From contig JACKDQ010000003.1 of NCBI GenBank assembly GCA_020633415.1, positions 62,001 through 126,000 on the forward strand: DNA of 64,000 bases, written 5' to 3'. Source of the stretch: Deltaproteobacteria bacterium (GTDB lineage: Bacteria; Myxococcota_A; Polyangia; GCA-2747355). The notes under the pieces were generated by a model. The model was not told where the DNA came from and ran no database searches. It was given only the letters and a program-made list of their open reading frames with translations. The stretch's first letter is position 1, and every line of letters starts with the position of its first letter. Positions 1 through 8,144 of this stretch are shown one piece after another. A program made the translations under genes and the position numbers.

Positions 1-1
1 G

Positions 2-1123
2 CTCAAGCTGGATACGACGACCGCCGGAACGTATCGAGCGCAGTTTGATACGCGGACGCTCAGCCAGTTCGATCTCTGGCCGGTAATGTCGTTCCGCGCT
101 GCAGACGTGTTGGGCAACGAAAGCCACTTCGACATCCAAGTGGGCCTCGACAATGGGCCACCGATCCTCAGTCTCGATCCGCCGACAGAGTTCTATCACC
201 TCAAGATCGAGAATCATGAACCGAAATGTTCGCTGCCATTCGATCCTCTGGGGACGGATGCTGCTGACGACCAGGATGTCGTCCCGCAGGTTGTCGCGAT
301 TCGCGCGCGCATCGAGGACCAAGGCAACGACGTGCCTACCGCACCCTGGATTCCGCTGGCGCTCGTCGACAAGACCAGCCCCAAACTCTACGTGCTCGAC
401 GACGAGACCAAGGCGCTTGCTGTGGATACCACCGGGGATGGGTTCTGCGACTCGATCAATCCGGAAGTCGTTCCCAAAGGCACGACGCCCCAGCCGGGCG
501 AAGCAGTCGCCGTCAATATCAGTCCGATTTCGCCGACGGGAACAGCGGATTTTCGTCCGAATCCCAACCCCTTTCCCTTCCCGACGGGAGTCTGCAAAGT
601 CGGTGATGCCGCCGATCCCCCTGAGCCGGTCTGCGAGGGCATCAGTTCGTTGACCGTCGTGACCCATTACACCGTGTCGCTGTCAGAGCCGGCGATCTAT
701 TCGATCCCGCCGATCCTCGGTGGCGATAAGCTGCGCTGCTTGGGGTTGCCCTTCGATTTCCTGGCCAATCAGGTGAGCGATGGTTGGACCTGCGTTGTTG
801 CTTGGGCCGAGGACACGCTCGGAAACAGCAATGTCTCGCAACCGCTGCGTCTGTTCGTTCAGCGCCACATGATGCCGCGGGGAACGGCGTGTACCAAGGC
901 CGAGGATTGCTGTCGTAGCGGCGAGACCTGTTCGCAGATGACCTGCCAAGGTGGCGCCTGTGCGGTGACCGCGCCGACGAGCGCGGCGCCCAATTGCACC
1001 GGCACGCTCGACAAGACCACAGGGACCGTCGACGCGAGCAAGCCTTGCACCTTCCGGCCGCCGGGGAGCAACGTGACGTTCCCGCAGAGCTATCCGGACC
1101 CGCAGCTGCGCCGCGCCAATTAA
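2..1123 (+). CDS. 3' end of a secreted or surface protein, function unknown (partial)
   Basis: The frame is open from the first bases of the window, so the start lies outside; about 373 codons are visible, ending TAA. The first in-frame ATG (position 86) is in mid-domain and is probably not the start. The stretch around VLGNESHFDI, followed by a DNGPP segment, resembles the end of a bacterial Ig-like beta-sandwich, which is an inference from pattern only. Near the C-terminus is a compact Cys-rich module (CTKAEDCCRSGETC, then CQGGAC) of the kind common in extracellular myxobacterial proteins. No catalytic motif, C-terminal membrane anchor or sorting tail is seen. The next gene is convergent. 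Confidence 0.7.
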   Translation, partial: LKLDTTTAGTYRAQFDTRTLSQFDLWPVMSFRAADVLGNESHFDIQVGLDNGPPILSLDPPTEFYHLKIENHEPKCSLPFDPLGTDAADDQDVVPQVVAIRARIEDQGNDVPTAPWIPLALVDKTSPKLYVLDDETKALAVDTTGDGFCDSINPEVVPKGTTPQPGEAVAVNISPISPTGTADFRPNPNPFPFPTGVCKVGDAADPPEPVCEGISSLTVVTHYTVSLSEPAIYSIPPILGGDKLRCLGLPFDFLANQVSDGWTCVVAWAEDTLGNSNVSQPLRLFVQRHMMPRGTACTKAEDCCRSGETCSQMTCQGGACAVTAPTSAAPNCTGTLDKTTGTVDASKPCTFRPPGSNVTFPQSYPDPQLRRAN

Positions 1124-1360
1124 CCAGCCACGGCTCTGCTTGATCGTCGTGCTGGGCCCACTTTGCCGGCGGCGCAAATGCCGGTTTCCTTGCCAAAGCC
1201 ATTGCCCGAGGTGTGCATCCAACGATCGCAGCGGGCGATCTCGAGGTCTTGTTGGCCTTCGAGGGCGCCTTGTTGAGCGACTGAACAAAGCCGCGAGCGA
1301 CCGGCGCAGGCGCCGCGTCTTCGGGCGCTGCGGTTCGGCGCGCCGCTATCCCGCGCGCTG

Positions 1361-4300
1361 CTAGAAGAACCAGTTGGCCGATGCTTGCTTGGGGCCTTCG
1401 AGCGCGTGCTGCGATCCGGCCGACTGAAGCCGCCAGTTGAAAAAGAAGAACAGTTTGAGGAAGCGATTGCGTCCGATTCGCTCGTAGCCGACCAGACCGC
1501 CGGGGATGAACTCCCAGCGGATGTCGCCGGGGCGCCGACGCTCGATGTTGAACAGCGGGATGAAGTGGTAGGCGAAGGTTTTCTCGGCCTTGTTGCGTCG
1601 GTAGTAGCTGTTGAGAAACACCATCGCCGTTCGCCGATGGTTCTCGAAGCGCCAGTAGATCGGAAACAGCACGGTGCTGCGGCGGCCCGGGCGCTTGAAG
1701 TCCCAGTAGAGCGGGAACAACACGCTGCTGCTGCGCTTGTCACCGCCGAAGTGCCACAGCAACGGGAAGACCACCAGGTCCTTGGCTGTTCGGCGACTGC
1801 GGAACCAGATGCCCGGCGGGAAAAAGTAGCTGGTGCTGTCCTTAACGTGATCGCGTTGGCGAAGGAACAGCGGAAAGACCATCGTCGTGCGATCGCGGTG
1901 GCGGTCGTTGAAGTCCCAATACAGTGGGAAAGCCACCGTCGCGCTCGAGTCGACCTGGCGCAGGTGCCAAAACAGCGGGAAGACGAGATGAAACGAGCGA
2001 CGCTTTGACCAAGTCGCGTAGTAAAGCGGGGTCGCGAAGAAGGTCGTTGTCTGCGTGCGGTGATTGCGGTTGTACAAGAATAGCGGGAATGCACCGCTGA
2101 ATGTGCTGGTGTCTGAACGACGCGAGAACACCGGCAGCACGTACCACAGACGGCGCGTCAGCGACTTCGACGAGCCGAATAGCGGCGTGTAGAGCGTGCG
2201 CGTCGTTGGATCGCCGTGGTAATAGAACAACGGCAACGCAGCAGCCGTGCGTCGCGTCTGGCCTTCGTAGCCGTAGTAGAACAGCGGCAATAGCGCGAAC
2301 CCGCGATGCTGCCTATTGCGCCGATAGAACAGCGGCCCGAGCGCGGTGGTCGTAGTGTCGGCTTCTTTGTTTCGCCAATACCAAAATACGGGTGCCAGCA
2401 CGCTGTAGTCGAGTTGGGGAGTGCGGCGATGGAAGTAGAACGGGAAAAGGCCGGCGCCATAGCCTTTTTTGTAGCGCCGGAAATAGCCGGCAGCGACGAC
2501 CCACGTGCGCTTGGCCGTCGCGAAGTCGTGGTAGTAGTAGGTTAGCGGTAATGCCGCCATGTAGCTGCGTCGGCTGTTGCGCTGGTAGATAAACAGCGGC
2601 GCCAAGCCGGTCGTCCGGCGCGCACGGTTGGTGCGATCGAAAAATGGGCCGTAGATCCTTAGCCGACGCTTTGGTGCGTAGAAGTTCCAAGCCAGCGGGA
2701 ACACGACCGAGAAGCCAGTCTTGCCATCACGCGCGTGCGACGACCAGTAGATCGGGAACAGCACTAGACTGCGCTCTTTGGGGTCTGAGAAGCGCCAAAA
2801 GAATGGGAACAACAGATCGGCGTTGAGTTCCGGCGAGCGATGGCGCACGCCTAACGGCATCAGGATCGTCGTCTTTTCTTGCCGTTTGGGTCGCGCGTAT
2901 TGGATGAAGAACGGCGCGACCACGACGCCGCGCAGCTCGTCCGAGCGCGTCCAGGCGACGGGGCCGATCACGGTCGTGCGCTTCTTGGCGCTTCTCACAA
3001 AACCACCCAACGGCGTGACCAGCAACTGGGCCTGGCCTGAGCGCCGGTGATAGAAAAGCGGCAGCAGCGTGGTGTGCGTCTCAGTGCCTGCTGGTTTGGC
3101 GAAGACCCGTCGGAAGTAGAGCGGAAACAGTGTGACGCCGCTCTGCTTGGCTTCGTCGAAGGCGTAATAAGGGCCGATCAGGGTGTGTCCGTGGCCGGTT
3201 TTTACGTCGCGCGAGCGGTAAAACAGCGCCGGCAATGCCAGCGTGATGCGCCGTCCCTGCCAGTGTCCATGGAGGAAAAGCGGGAGCAGTCCGCCGAGCG
3301 TGCCTTTTCGGCCATTGGTGTAAAACGCCGGACCGAGTACATGGCTGTTGTAACCGGCACGCTGTGAACGCAGGTGCCAGTAAAGCGGGAACAGCACTTG
3401 ATGGCTGTCGCCCTGGCGCTCGCCGGCAAAAAGCAGTGGCGCGAGTCCGGCGTTGTAGCCGCCCGCCGCGTAGCGGCGCCAAAAGAGCGGCCCAACTACG
3501 CCGGTGGTCTGGCGCTCGTTGCGCACGTACCAGATCGCCGGAAACAATACCGCGTGGCTCTTGTGCGCACTGCGGCCGTAATAGAACAGTGGCAGTGCGC
3601 CGAGGGTGAAACCGTCGGCCTTTTTTCGGTAATAGAAGGGAAACAGCATCGTGGTGCCACGGCCATCGCCCTTGCGGTGGTGGTAAAACAAGGGGAAGGC
3701 GATGCTCGTCGCGTTCCCTGAGGCGCTGTCGGAAAAGCGCCAGTAGATCGGAAAGAGTGCCGTGGTGGCGCCGACAGGGTCGCGATAGTAGACAAACGGC
3801 GGGATCGCCCAGGTCGTGGTGCGCTCGACCTTGTTGTGTATTCGCCAAAAGAGTGGAAACAGCGTGTCGACTTCGCGTTCGGCGTCGCGCCGGTGATAGA
3901 AGGGCGGCGCGAGCAGGCCCCACTGCCTGATGCCGGCACGGCTATCGCGCTCGTACGCGAAGAGCGGCGAGAGCCACTGCCGGTAGCTGTTGGAGTGGCG
4001 ATGCAGCAACAGTGGGAATAGCGCGAAGGCAGTGCGGTCCTTGTCCCGCGATCCGTAAAGCAGCGGCGCGAACCAATTGTAGCCGCTTGCATGGCGTCGG
4101 TAGACCAATGGGGGAACCAGCGACAGCGCGGTGGCCTGGGTTGCGCTCGAAGTTCGCAGATAAAACGGGAAGACCATCGCCCCGCTGTTTTGTCGATCGC
4201 GCCAGAAAAAGTTCAGTGGAGCGACCCAGGTGAAGCGCGCGCGCCTCGAGCGACTGTGTGAAAACAGCGGGACGAGCAGGTCGATCTTCCGTCGCTGGTT

Positions 4301-4993
4301 GCGGTTGAAGTAGTACAGGCCGCCGATCAATCCAGCGGACTTTTTCTTTTCGCCGTCACTCGAAACGAAGGTCAGTAGCGCCGGAGCGATTGTCAATCGC
4401 CTCTGCCCTTTGCGCGAGTAGTGAAACAGCGGCCAGACCGCTAGTCCCCCGCCTTGATCGCCGTAGTTCGAATAGAAGAACAGCGGCCAGATCTGGTGGT
4501 GTCGAGCACCTGGCCGTCGGGCGAACCGATAGGGCGGAATGATCAGGCTGCGTGAATTTGCGCCACGGAAAGAAAAGAAGAGCGGCGCGACAATGCGTGT
4601 CTTTTCGGTTCGATCCCAAAAATGCCAGTAGAGCGGAAACACCACGCGATAGCCTGGATCACCGCGCTGATGCCAGTAGATGCCCAAGACCTCGCTGAAC
4701 TTGCGGTCGCCCGAGCGGTAGTAGAGGTAGGCAATGTTGAGCGGGTGATCCGCTGTGACACACCGTCCGCTGTCGCAGTAGCTGCCGGCGGCGCAGTCCT
4801 CGTCGACAGCACAATGCGCAGTTGGCGGCGATTTTCCGGGCGTTGGTTCGACGGCTTGCCGCTGTGAGGCTTGGGTCCAAAAGATCGGCAGCAGTGGCTT
4901 GGCCTGTTTGAACGCAGCGCCGAGACGGGTGGGATTGGCTCGCGAGGATGAAGCGGTTAGTGCGACGACGATGGCGCTACAAACCACCATCAC
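1361..4993 (-). CDS. Giant secreted protein of about 60 tandem ~18-residue Pro/aromatic/Arg repeats
   Basis: 1210 residues. A short hydrophobic N-terminus (VVCSAIVVALTA) reads as a signal peptide. A small Cys module follows near residues 60-78 (CAVDEDCAAGSYCDSGRC). From about residue 115 to 1185 I count roughly 60 tandem units of 16-20 residues with consensus [LVI]-[FAG]-P-[LF]-[FY]-[WYF]-x-x-R-[DNS]-x(4-8)-T-x-[VLA]; examples are LFPLYWDFKRPGRR and VFPLFWHLRQVDSS. Alternating bulky residues followed by a basic, Gly/Asn-rich turn suggest one beta-strand plus turn per unit, hence a solenoid, stacked sheet or very large barrel (inference). The protein is strongly basic. I recognise no named family. 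The start is GTG 4993 or ATG 4990; no good ribosome site is visible. It lies 81 bp downstream of a co-oriented small secreted protein gene, probably in one operon. Confidence 0.85.
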   Translation of the reverse strand: MMVVCSAIVVALTASSSRANPTRLGAAFKQAKPLLPIFWTQASQRQAVEPTPGKSPPTAHCAVDEDCAAGSYCDSGRCVTADHPLNIAYLYYRSGDRKFSEVLGIYWHQRGDPGYRVVFPLYWHFWDRTEKTRIVAPLFFSFRGANSRSLIIPPYRFARRPGARHHQIWPLFFYSNYGDQGGGLAVWPLFHYSRKGQRRLTIAPALLTFVSSDGEKKKSAGLIGGLYYFNRNQRRKIDLLVPLFSHSRSRRARFTWVAPLNFFWRDRQNSGAMVFPFYLRTSSATQATALSLVPPLVYRRHASGYNWFAPLLYGSRDKDRTAFALFPLLLHRHSNSYRQWLSPLFAYERDSRAGIRQWGLLAPPFYHRRDAEREVDTLFPLFWRIHNKVERTTTWAIPPFVYYRDPVGATTALFPIYWRFSDSASGNATSIAFPLFYHHRKGDGRGTTMLFPFYYRKKADGFTLGALPLFYYGRSAHKSHAVLFPAIWYVRNERQTTGVVGPLFWRRYAAGGYNAGLAPLLFAGERQGDSHQVLFPLYWHLRSQRAGYNSHVLGPAFYTNGRKGTLGGLLPLFLHGHWQGRRITLALPALFYRSRDVKTGHGHTLIGPYYAFDEAKQSGVTLFPLYFRRVFAKPAGTETHTTLLPLFYHRRSGQAQLLVTPLGGFVRSAKKRTTVIGPVAWTRSDELRGVVVAPFFIQYARPKRQEKTTILMPLGVRHRSPELNADLLFPFFWRFSDPKERSLVLFPIYWSSHARDGKTGFSVVFPLAWNFYAPKRRLRIYGPFFDRTNRARRTTGLAPLFIYQRNSRRSYMAALPLTYYYHDFATAKRTWVVAAGYFRRYKKGYGAGLFPFYFHRRTPQLDYSVLAPVFWYWRNKEADTTTTALGPLFYRRNRQHRGFALLPLFYYGYEGQTRRTAAALPLFYYHGDPTTRTLYTPLFGSSKSLTRRLWYVLPVFSRRSDTSTFSGAFPLFLYNRNHRTQTTTFFATPLYYATWSKRRSFHLVFPLFWHLRQVDSSATVAFPLYWDFNDRHRDRTTMVFPLFLRQRDHVKDSTSYFFPPGIWFRSRRTAKDLVVFPLLWHFGGDKRSSSVLFPLYWDFKRPGRRSTVLFPIYWRFENHRRTAMVFLNSYYRRNKAEKTFAYHFIPLFNIERRRPGDIRWEFIPGGLVGYERIGRNRFLKLFFFFNWRLQSAGSQHALEGPKQASANWFF

Positions 4994-5074
4994 CCGGCGG
5001 GATGCTACAGCGAGGTTTATTGCTCGGTCGGAAATGTCAGGCTCCGTCGGACGTCGGCGCTGCAGCAGCCGTGA

Positions 5075-5617
5075 TTACAGCGGAAGGATCATCTTCCATT
5101 CGTTGTTTTCGCGGACAAAGCGCAGCTCGCCATCTTGCGAGTCATTGCCCTGTTTGCGCCGCACCTTGATCACCGCCATCGCGCCCTTGACCTCGGTGTT
5201 GAGGATCGTCAGCGTTGCGTCGCCCCACTGTTGCTTGAGCTGCTGGGCGAACTTTGCCGGCGTAGCGGCTTGGACTTGGTGATTGAGTAGCATCTGGTAG
5301 TACGCCGAATGGCAGTCGACGTAGGTCTGGATATCGCCGCGCAGCGCGGCCTGCTTGAGGCGCGTGAAAGCCTTCTTCGGTGTCGATAGTTCAGCGCGCG
5401 GTTTGGGCAAACGAAAGCGCATCGCGCGGATCTTCTCGAGCGGCAGGCGCATGCGGCTCTTGTTGGGCAGTTCGATCGTCGCGACGCCGTCGTAGAAGTG
5501 CAGCAGCTTGCCGACGATCTCTGTGTTGTCCACGAGCTGAATCGTGTGGTCGGCGTGCGCCGTCATTGACAGGCAGCAGACGGTTAACGTGATTACAGCC
5601 CAGGTTCGCATCAGCAT
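5075..5617 (-). CDS. Small secreted protein, Sm/SH3-like N-domain plus NTF2-like C-domain (putative)
   Basis: 180 residues. Residues 1-22 are a classic signal peptide ending in AHA. Residues 24-70 have the beta-barrel rhythm of secreted Sm/SH3-like domains (TIQLVDNTEIVGKLLHFYDG). Residues 80-180 look NTF2-like, with a helix-rich stretch and a closing strand FVRENNEWKM. The lipoprotein encoded at 38011-38694 has a very similar ending (FIKEQNVWKI), so the two may share the C-terminal fold. It sits upstream of the giant repeat protein in the same direction, which hints at a joint role at the cell envelope. Function unknown; the fold calls are by eye. Confidence 0.75.
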   Translation of the reverse strand: MLMRTWAVITLTVCCLSMTAHADHTIQLVDNTEIVGKLLHFYDGVATIELPNKSRMRLPLEKIRAMRFRLPKPRAELSTPKKAFTRLKQAALRGDIQTYVDCHSAYYQMLLNHQVQAATPAKFAQQLKQQWGDATLTILNTEVKGAMAVIKVRRKQGNDSQDGELRFVRENNEWKMILPL

Positions 5618-5830
5618 CTCCTTACAACGCGTGCTGTCTTAATTTGGTGTCGCCTCGTCAGCGTACTCTCGTAGCCAAAGAGGCGCTCCGATGTTGGCAC
5701 AGGCCCGAAGCGCTTGGATTTCAAGGAACTTCACCGGCCGCTGCCGTTTATCGCAACGGCCTGTCCAAGTCAAGCGACGGTCGCGCATCTCTCGCGGTTC
5801 GGTTGCGCCGGGCGCGCACTAGCTCAAGCG

Positions 5831-5871
5831 AAAAGGGGGGGCGTCGGCGGTTCCGACGGGTCTGCCGCCGA
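5831..5871 (-). terminator. Possible intrinsic terminator after the dciA-like gene
   Basis: On the minus strand, TCGGCGG (5871-5865) can pair with CCGCCGA (5850-5844) across a 14-nt loop, followed by a C-run and then TTTT. The position just past the dciA-like stop suits termination, but the large loop and interrupted T-tract make it weak. The rest of the 265-bp gap (5618-5882) shows nothing I can name. Confidence 0.35.
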
Positions 5872-5882
5872 TCGACCCGCTT

Positions 5883-6416
5883 TTAGTGGCGGGAGTGTGG
5901 ATCTCGGTTGCCCGTCGCGCGCCGAGATTGAGCTGCGATCCTCGCTCGACGTATCGCGCTCTGCAGCTCGGCGCTTTCGACCTGCGAGACGTCACGGTCG
6001 ATGTCCGCAAGGGCTTCGTCGCTGATCTCGACCACCTCCATCGCCGGCCGTGCGTATCGCACGTGCCGCGCTGCGCTGATCGCTGGGGTGATCGAACCGA
6101 CAACCAGGCGCAGTGCTGAGACCACGTTGCTGCCGAGTACCGCGTTGATGCGGTTGATGATTTGATAGCGCAAGAAGGTCAGTTCATTGAGCCAGGCGCT
6201 GCTTTCCACGTTCACCACCAGCGTACCGTCGCTCAGTTCGCGCGGGCAGGTCCGCGACGCGACGCGCGGACCGACGATGCTCGACCAAGCTTGGCGAATG
6301 CGGTGCGGCAGCAGATCGACGTCTAGCTGCTTACGTCGCAAAAAGCGCGACAACACCGCACCGACCGTCGTCGGGGTGGCGTTCTTCGTCTTGCGGCGGC
6401 GCACTCGGCGTTTCAT
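5883..6416 (-). CDS. DciA/DUF721 family protein, predicted replicative helicase loader
   Basis: 177 residues. The core (about 20-105) carries the DUF721 pattern: LSRFLRRKQLDVDLL, then IRQAWSSIVGPRVASRTCPREL, then a strand VVNVESSAWLNELTFL leading to a helix. DciA proteins are known to bind DnaB helicase and help load it at origins in bacteria without DnaC. The C-terminal 70 residues are basic and low in conserved features. The gene overlaps the upstream nitrilase-family gene by 4 bp (ATGA), so the two are translationally coupled. The assignment rests on sequence pattern; a general nucleic-acid-binding role is the alternative. Confidence 0.75.
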   Translation of the reverse strand: MKRRVRRRKTKNATPTTVGAVLSRFLRRKQLDVDLLPHRIRQAWSSIVGPRVASRTCPRELSDGTLVVNVESSAWLNELTFLRYQIINRINAVLGSNVVSALRLVVGSITPAISAARHVRYARPAMEVVEISDEALADIDRDVSQVESAELQSAIRRARIAAQSRRATGNRDPHSRH

Positions 6417-7258
6417 CGATCGTCGTCAGGTCCGCTGGAAAGCCGTCGATGGCCGATACACGGCAGTTGTTCGCGTTGGCGGCGCAGGGTGCCGAGATCG
6501 AGTTCGGCGACGGCGATGTCGTCTTGGTCGGCGCAGCAAGCCAACAGCGTACCCCAGCCGTCGATGATGCAGCTGCGGCCGTAGCTTTCTCGCGAGGCGT
6601 TGTGGCGCCCCCATTGACCCGCGGCGAGTACGAAAGCCTGGTTCTCGATCGCCCGCGCGCGCAGTAAGGGGATCCAATGGTCTCGGCCGGTGTGCATCGT
6701 GAACGCTGCCCCCAGCGCAAGGATCTCCGCGCCATTGATCCGTTGACGACGATAGAGCTCTGGGAAGCGCAGGTCGTAGCAGGTCGAGACGCCCAGCGGT
6801 ATGTCGTAGACTTTGGTCAAATGTGGCTCTGCCGGCCCGGCGACGACATAGGCCGATTCGCGGTATTCGGCGCCGCCGGGGATGGCGATGTCGAAAAGAT
6901 GCATCTTTCGGTAGCTGCTTTCTATTGTTCCCTTGTCGTCGACGACCACCGCGGTGTTGTAAAACCGCGCGGGGTCGGGGCTGCGCTCGGGAAGTCCACC
7001 AAGAATTAAGGTGCAGCCGAGACGCTTGGCGAGGGCGCGCATCAGGCCGAGAATCGGACCGCTAGAGGCCTGGTCAACCGTCTCAGCGCACTGAAGCTTC
7101 GTCTTTAAGCTGCCGATATACGCAAAGTTTTCTGGCAAGACGATCAGTTTTGCGCCACGCGCGGCCGCCCGCGTGACGAGCTCGGCGCAGCGCGCCAGAT
7201 TGTCGTCGATGTCTTGGCGGGCGCAGATCTGGACCACGGCAGCGATCAATGTGTTCAC
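6413..7258 (-). CDS. Carbon-nitrogen hydrolase (nitrilase superfamily, Nit/omega-amidase-like)
   Basis: 281 residues, the usual length for the Nit branch. The catalytic Glu-Lys-Cys triad is visible: Glu43 in LPENFAY, Lys118 in YRKMHLFD and Cys160 in STCYDLRFPELYR. These enzymes cleave amide bonds; Nit1-like members hydrolyse deaminated glutathione and Nit2-like members omega-amides such as alpha-ketoglutaramate. The sequence alone does not settle the substrate. No signal peptide, so cytoplasmic. First gene of a two-gene minus-strand unit with the dciA-like gene; its promoter must lie in the 295-bp gap shared with rimP. Confidence 0.88.
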   Translation of the reverse strand: MNTLIAAVVQICARQDIDDNLARCAELVTRAAARGAKLIVLPENFAYIGSLKTKLQCAETVDQASSGPILGLMRALAKRLGCTLILGGLPERSPDPARFYNTAVVVDDKGTIESSYRKMHLFDIAIPGGAEYRESAYVVAGPAEPHLTKVYDIPLGVSTCYDLRFPELYRRQRINGAEILALGAAFTMHTGRDHWIPLLRARAIENQAFVLAAGQWGRHNASRESYGRSCIIDGWGTLLACCADQDDIAVAELDLGTLRRQREQLPCIGHRRLSSGPDDDR

Positions 7259-7316
7259 AAAGGCCTTTTAGCACAGCCCCGGCGGTGCAGCCGCTGAAAC
7301 CTCGCTCAGCCGATTT

Positions 7317-7345
7317 TTGACTGCTCCAGGGTGGAGCTGTGTAAC
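7317..7345 (+). promoter_or_regulatory. Candidate sigma-70 promoter with inverted repeat in its spacer (upstream of rimP)
   Basis: TTGACT at 7317-7322, a 17-bp spacer, then TGTAAC at 7340-7345. The spacer contains the perfect inverted repeat GCTCCA-GGG-TGGAGC (7323-7337), an operator-like arrangement. The -10 box is a moderate match. It could drive the rimP-nusA-infB operon through the terminator at 7470. Confidence 0.4.
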
Positions 7346-7453
7346 TGCTTAAAATTGTAGACGTATTCATCTGGGGTTTCGACGGCACCCAGACATAACC
7401 GCGCGTAGCGGTTGAACTTTTGCTGGCGCTATGCTAGCCGTTTCCCTGCAATG

Positions 7454-7498
7454 GTGGGAAGTACCACGAGGCCCCCAGCGCTTTGGGGGCCTTTTCTT
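7454..7498 (+). terminator. Leader hairpins with intrinsic terminator upstream of rimP (possible attenuator)
   Basis: A small hairpin GTGG-GAAGTA-CCAC (7454-7467) is followed by GGCCCCC (7470-7476), an 8-nt loop, GGGGGCC (7485-7491) and a TTTTCTTT tract. No plus-strand gene lies upstream, and rimP starts 55 bp downstream, so this terminator sits in the rimP leader. Premature terminators in rimP leaders are known from enterobacteria (the rimP-leader motif), and nusA operons are often self-regulated by termination. That this one is regulated is an inference. Confidence 0.75.
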
Positions 7499-7553
7499 TG
7501 CACGGCGTATCCGCCCGCAGAGCCGCGAGCAGCGCGGCGGATGAAGAACAGAA

Positions 7554-8042
7554 ATGGTCGGTATTGAACGGATCGAAGGACTTTGTGAGCGTGGTTTGGC
7601 AACCGTCGGGTACGACTTGGTTGATTGGGAATTCGTGCGCGATCAGCATGGCTGGGTCCTGCGCGTGTTCATCGATCATCCGCCCGCGGCCGATGAACCA
7701 GGCGATCCGTTGGCAGGGTCCTCGATTTCCCACGAAGACTGTCAGCGAGCAAGCGATCAGATCAGCACGTTGCTCGACGTCGAAGACCCGATCGACGTGG
7801 CCTACCGACTCGAAGTGTCTTCGCCTGGTATCCCTCGTCCGGTGCGAAAAGAACGTGACTTTAAAAGGTTTTGTGGATGCTTCGTGCGCGTGCAGATGCG
7901 CGAGCCGATCGGCGGACGCAAGAACTTCGCCGGCACGCTACGCGAGGTCGACTCAGCCTCGCAGGTGGTGGTCGAGATCGATGGACAGCTCTACGCGCTG
8001 CCGATCGCAGGGATTCGTCGAGCGCACGTGGGAGAGATCTAA
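7554..8042 (+). CDS. rimP: Ribosome maturation factor RimP
   Basis: 162 residues, the family's usual size. RimP binds free 30S subunits and assists assembly around S12. The N-terminal domain shows the hallmark order: helix with a conserved Glu-rich start, GYDLVDWEFV, a strand WVLRVFIDHP, and then the SHEDCQRASDQISTLLDVEDPI helix and the SSPGIPRPVRKERDFKRF loop. The C-terminal Sm-like domain follows (FAGTLREVDSASQVVVEI). It is first in the rimP-nusA-ylxR-infB cluster, an order conserved across bacteria, and is preceded by a leader terminator. Confidence 0.95.
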   Translation: MVGIERIEGLCERGLATVGYDLVDWEFVRDQHGWVLRVFIDHPPAADEPGDPLAGSSISHEDCQRASDQISTLLDVEDPIDVAYRLEVSSPGIPRPVRKERDFKRFCGCFVRVQMREPIGGRKNFAGTLREVDSASQVVVEIDGQLYALPIAGIRRAHVGEI

Positions 8043-8144
8043 CACCGCTGTTTGCACGAATGATGGCGATATCCTTTGTGTGGACAGCGTTTCGGGTGTA
8101 CACGGCATAGCCGAACGTAGCCAGGTGGAGTACAGGGGTTAGCG

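Noticed and set aside
7412..7435. TTGAAC...TATGCT as the rimP promoter
   Set aside because: The two boxes are only 12 bp apart; a 17-bp reading needs the poor -10 TAGCCG. A similar 12-bp pair (TTGACC...TATACT) at 60072-60095 is also too close to trust as a full promoter.
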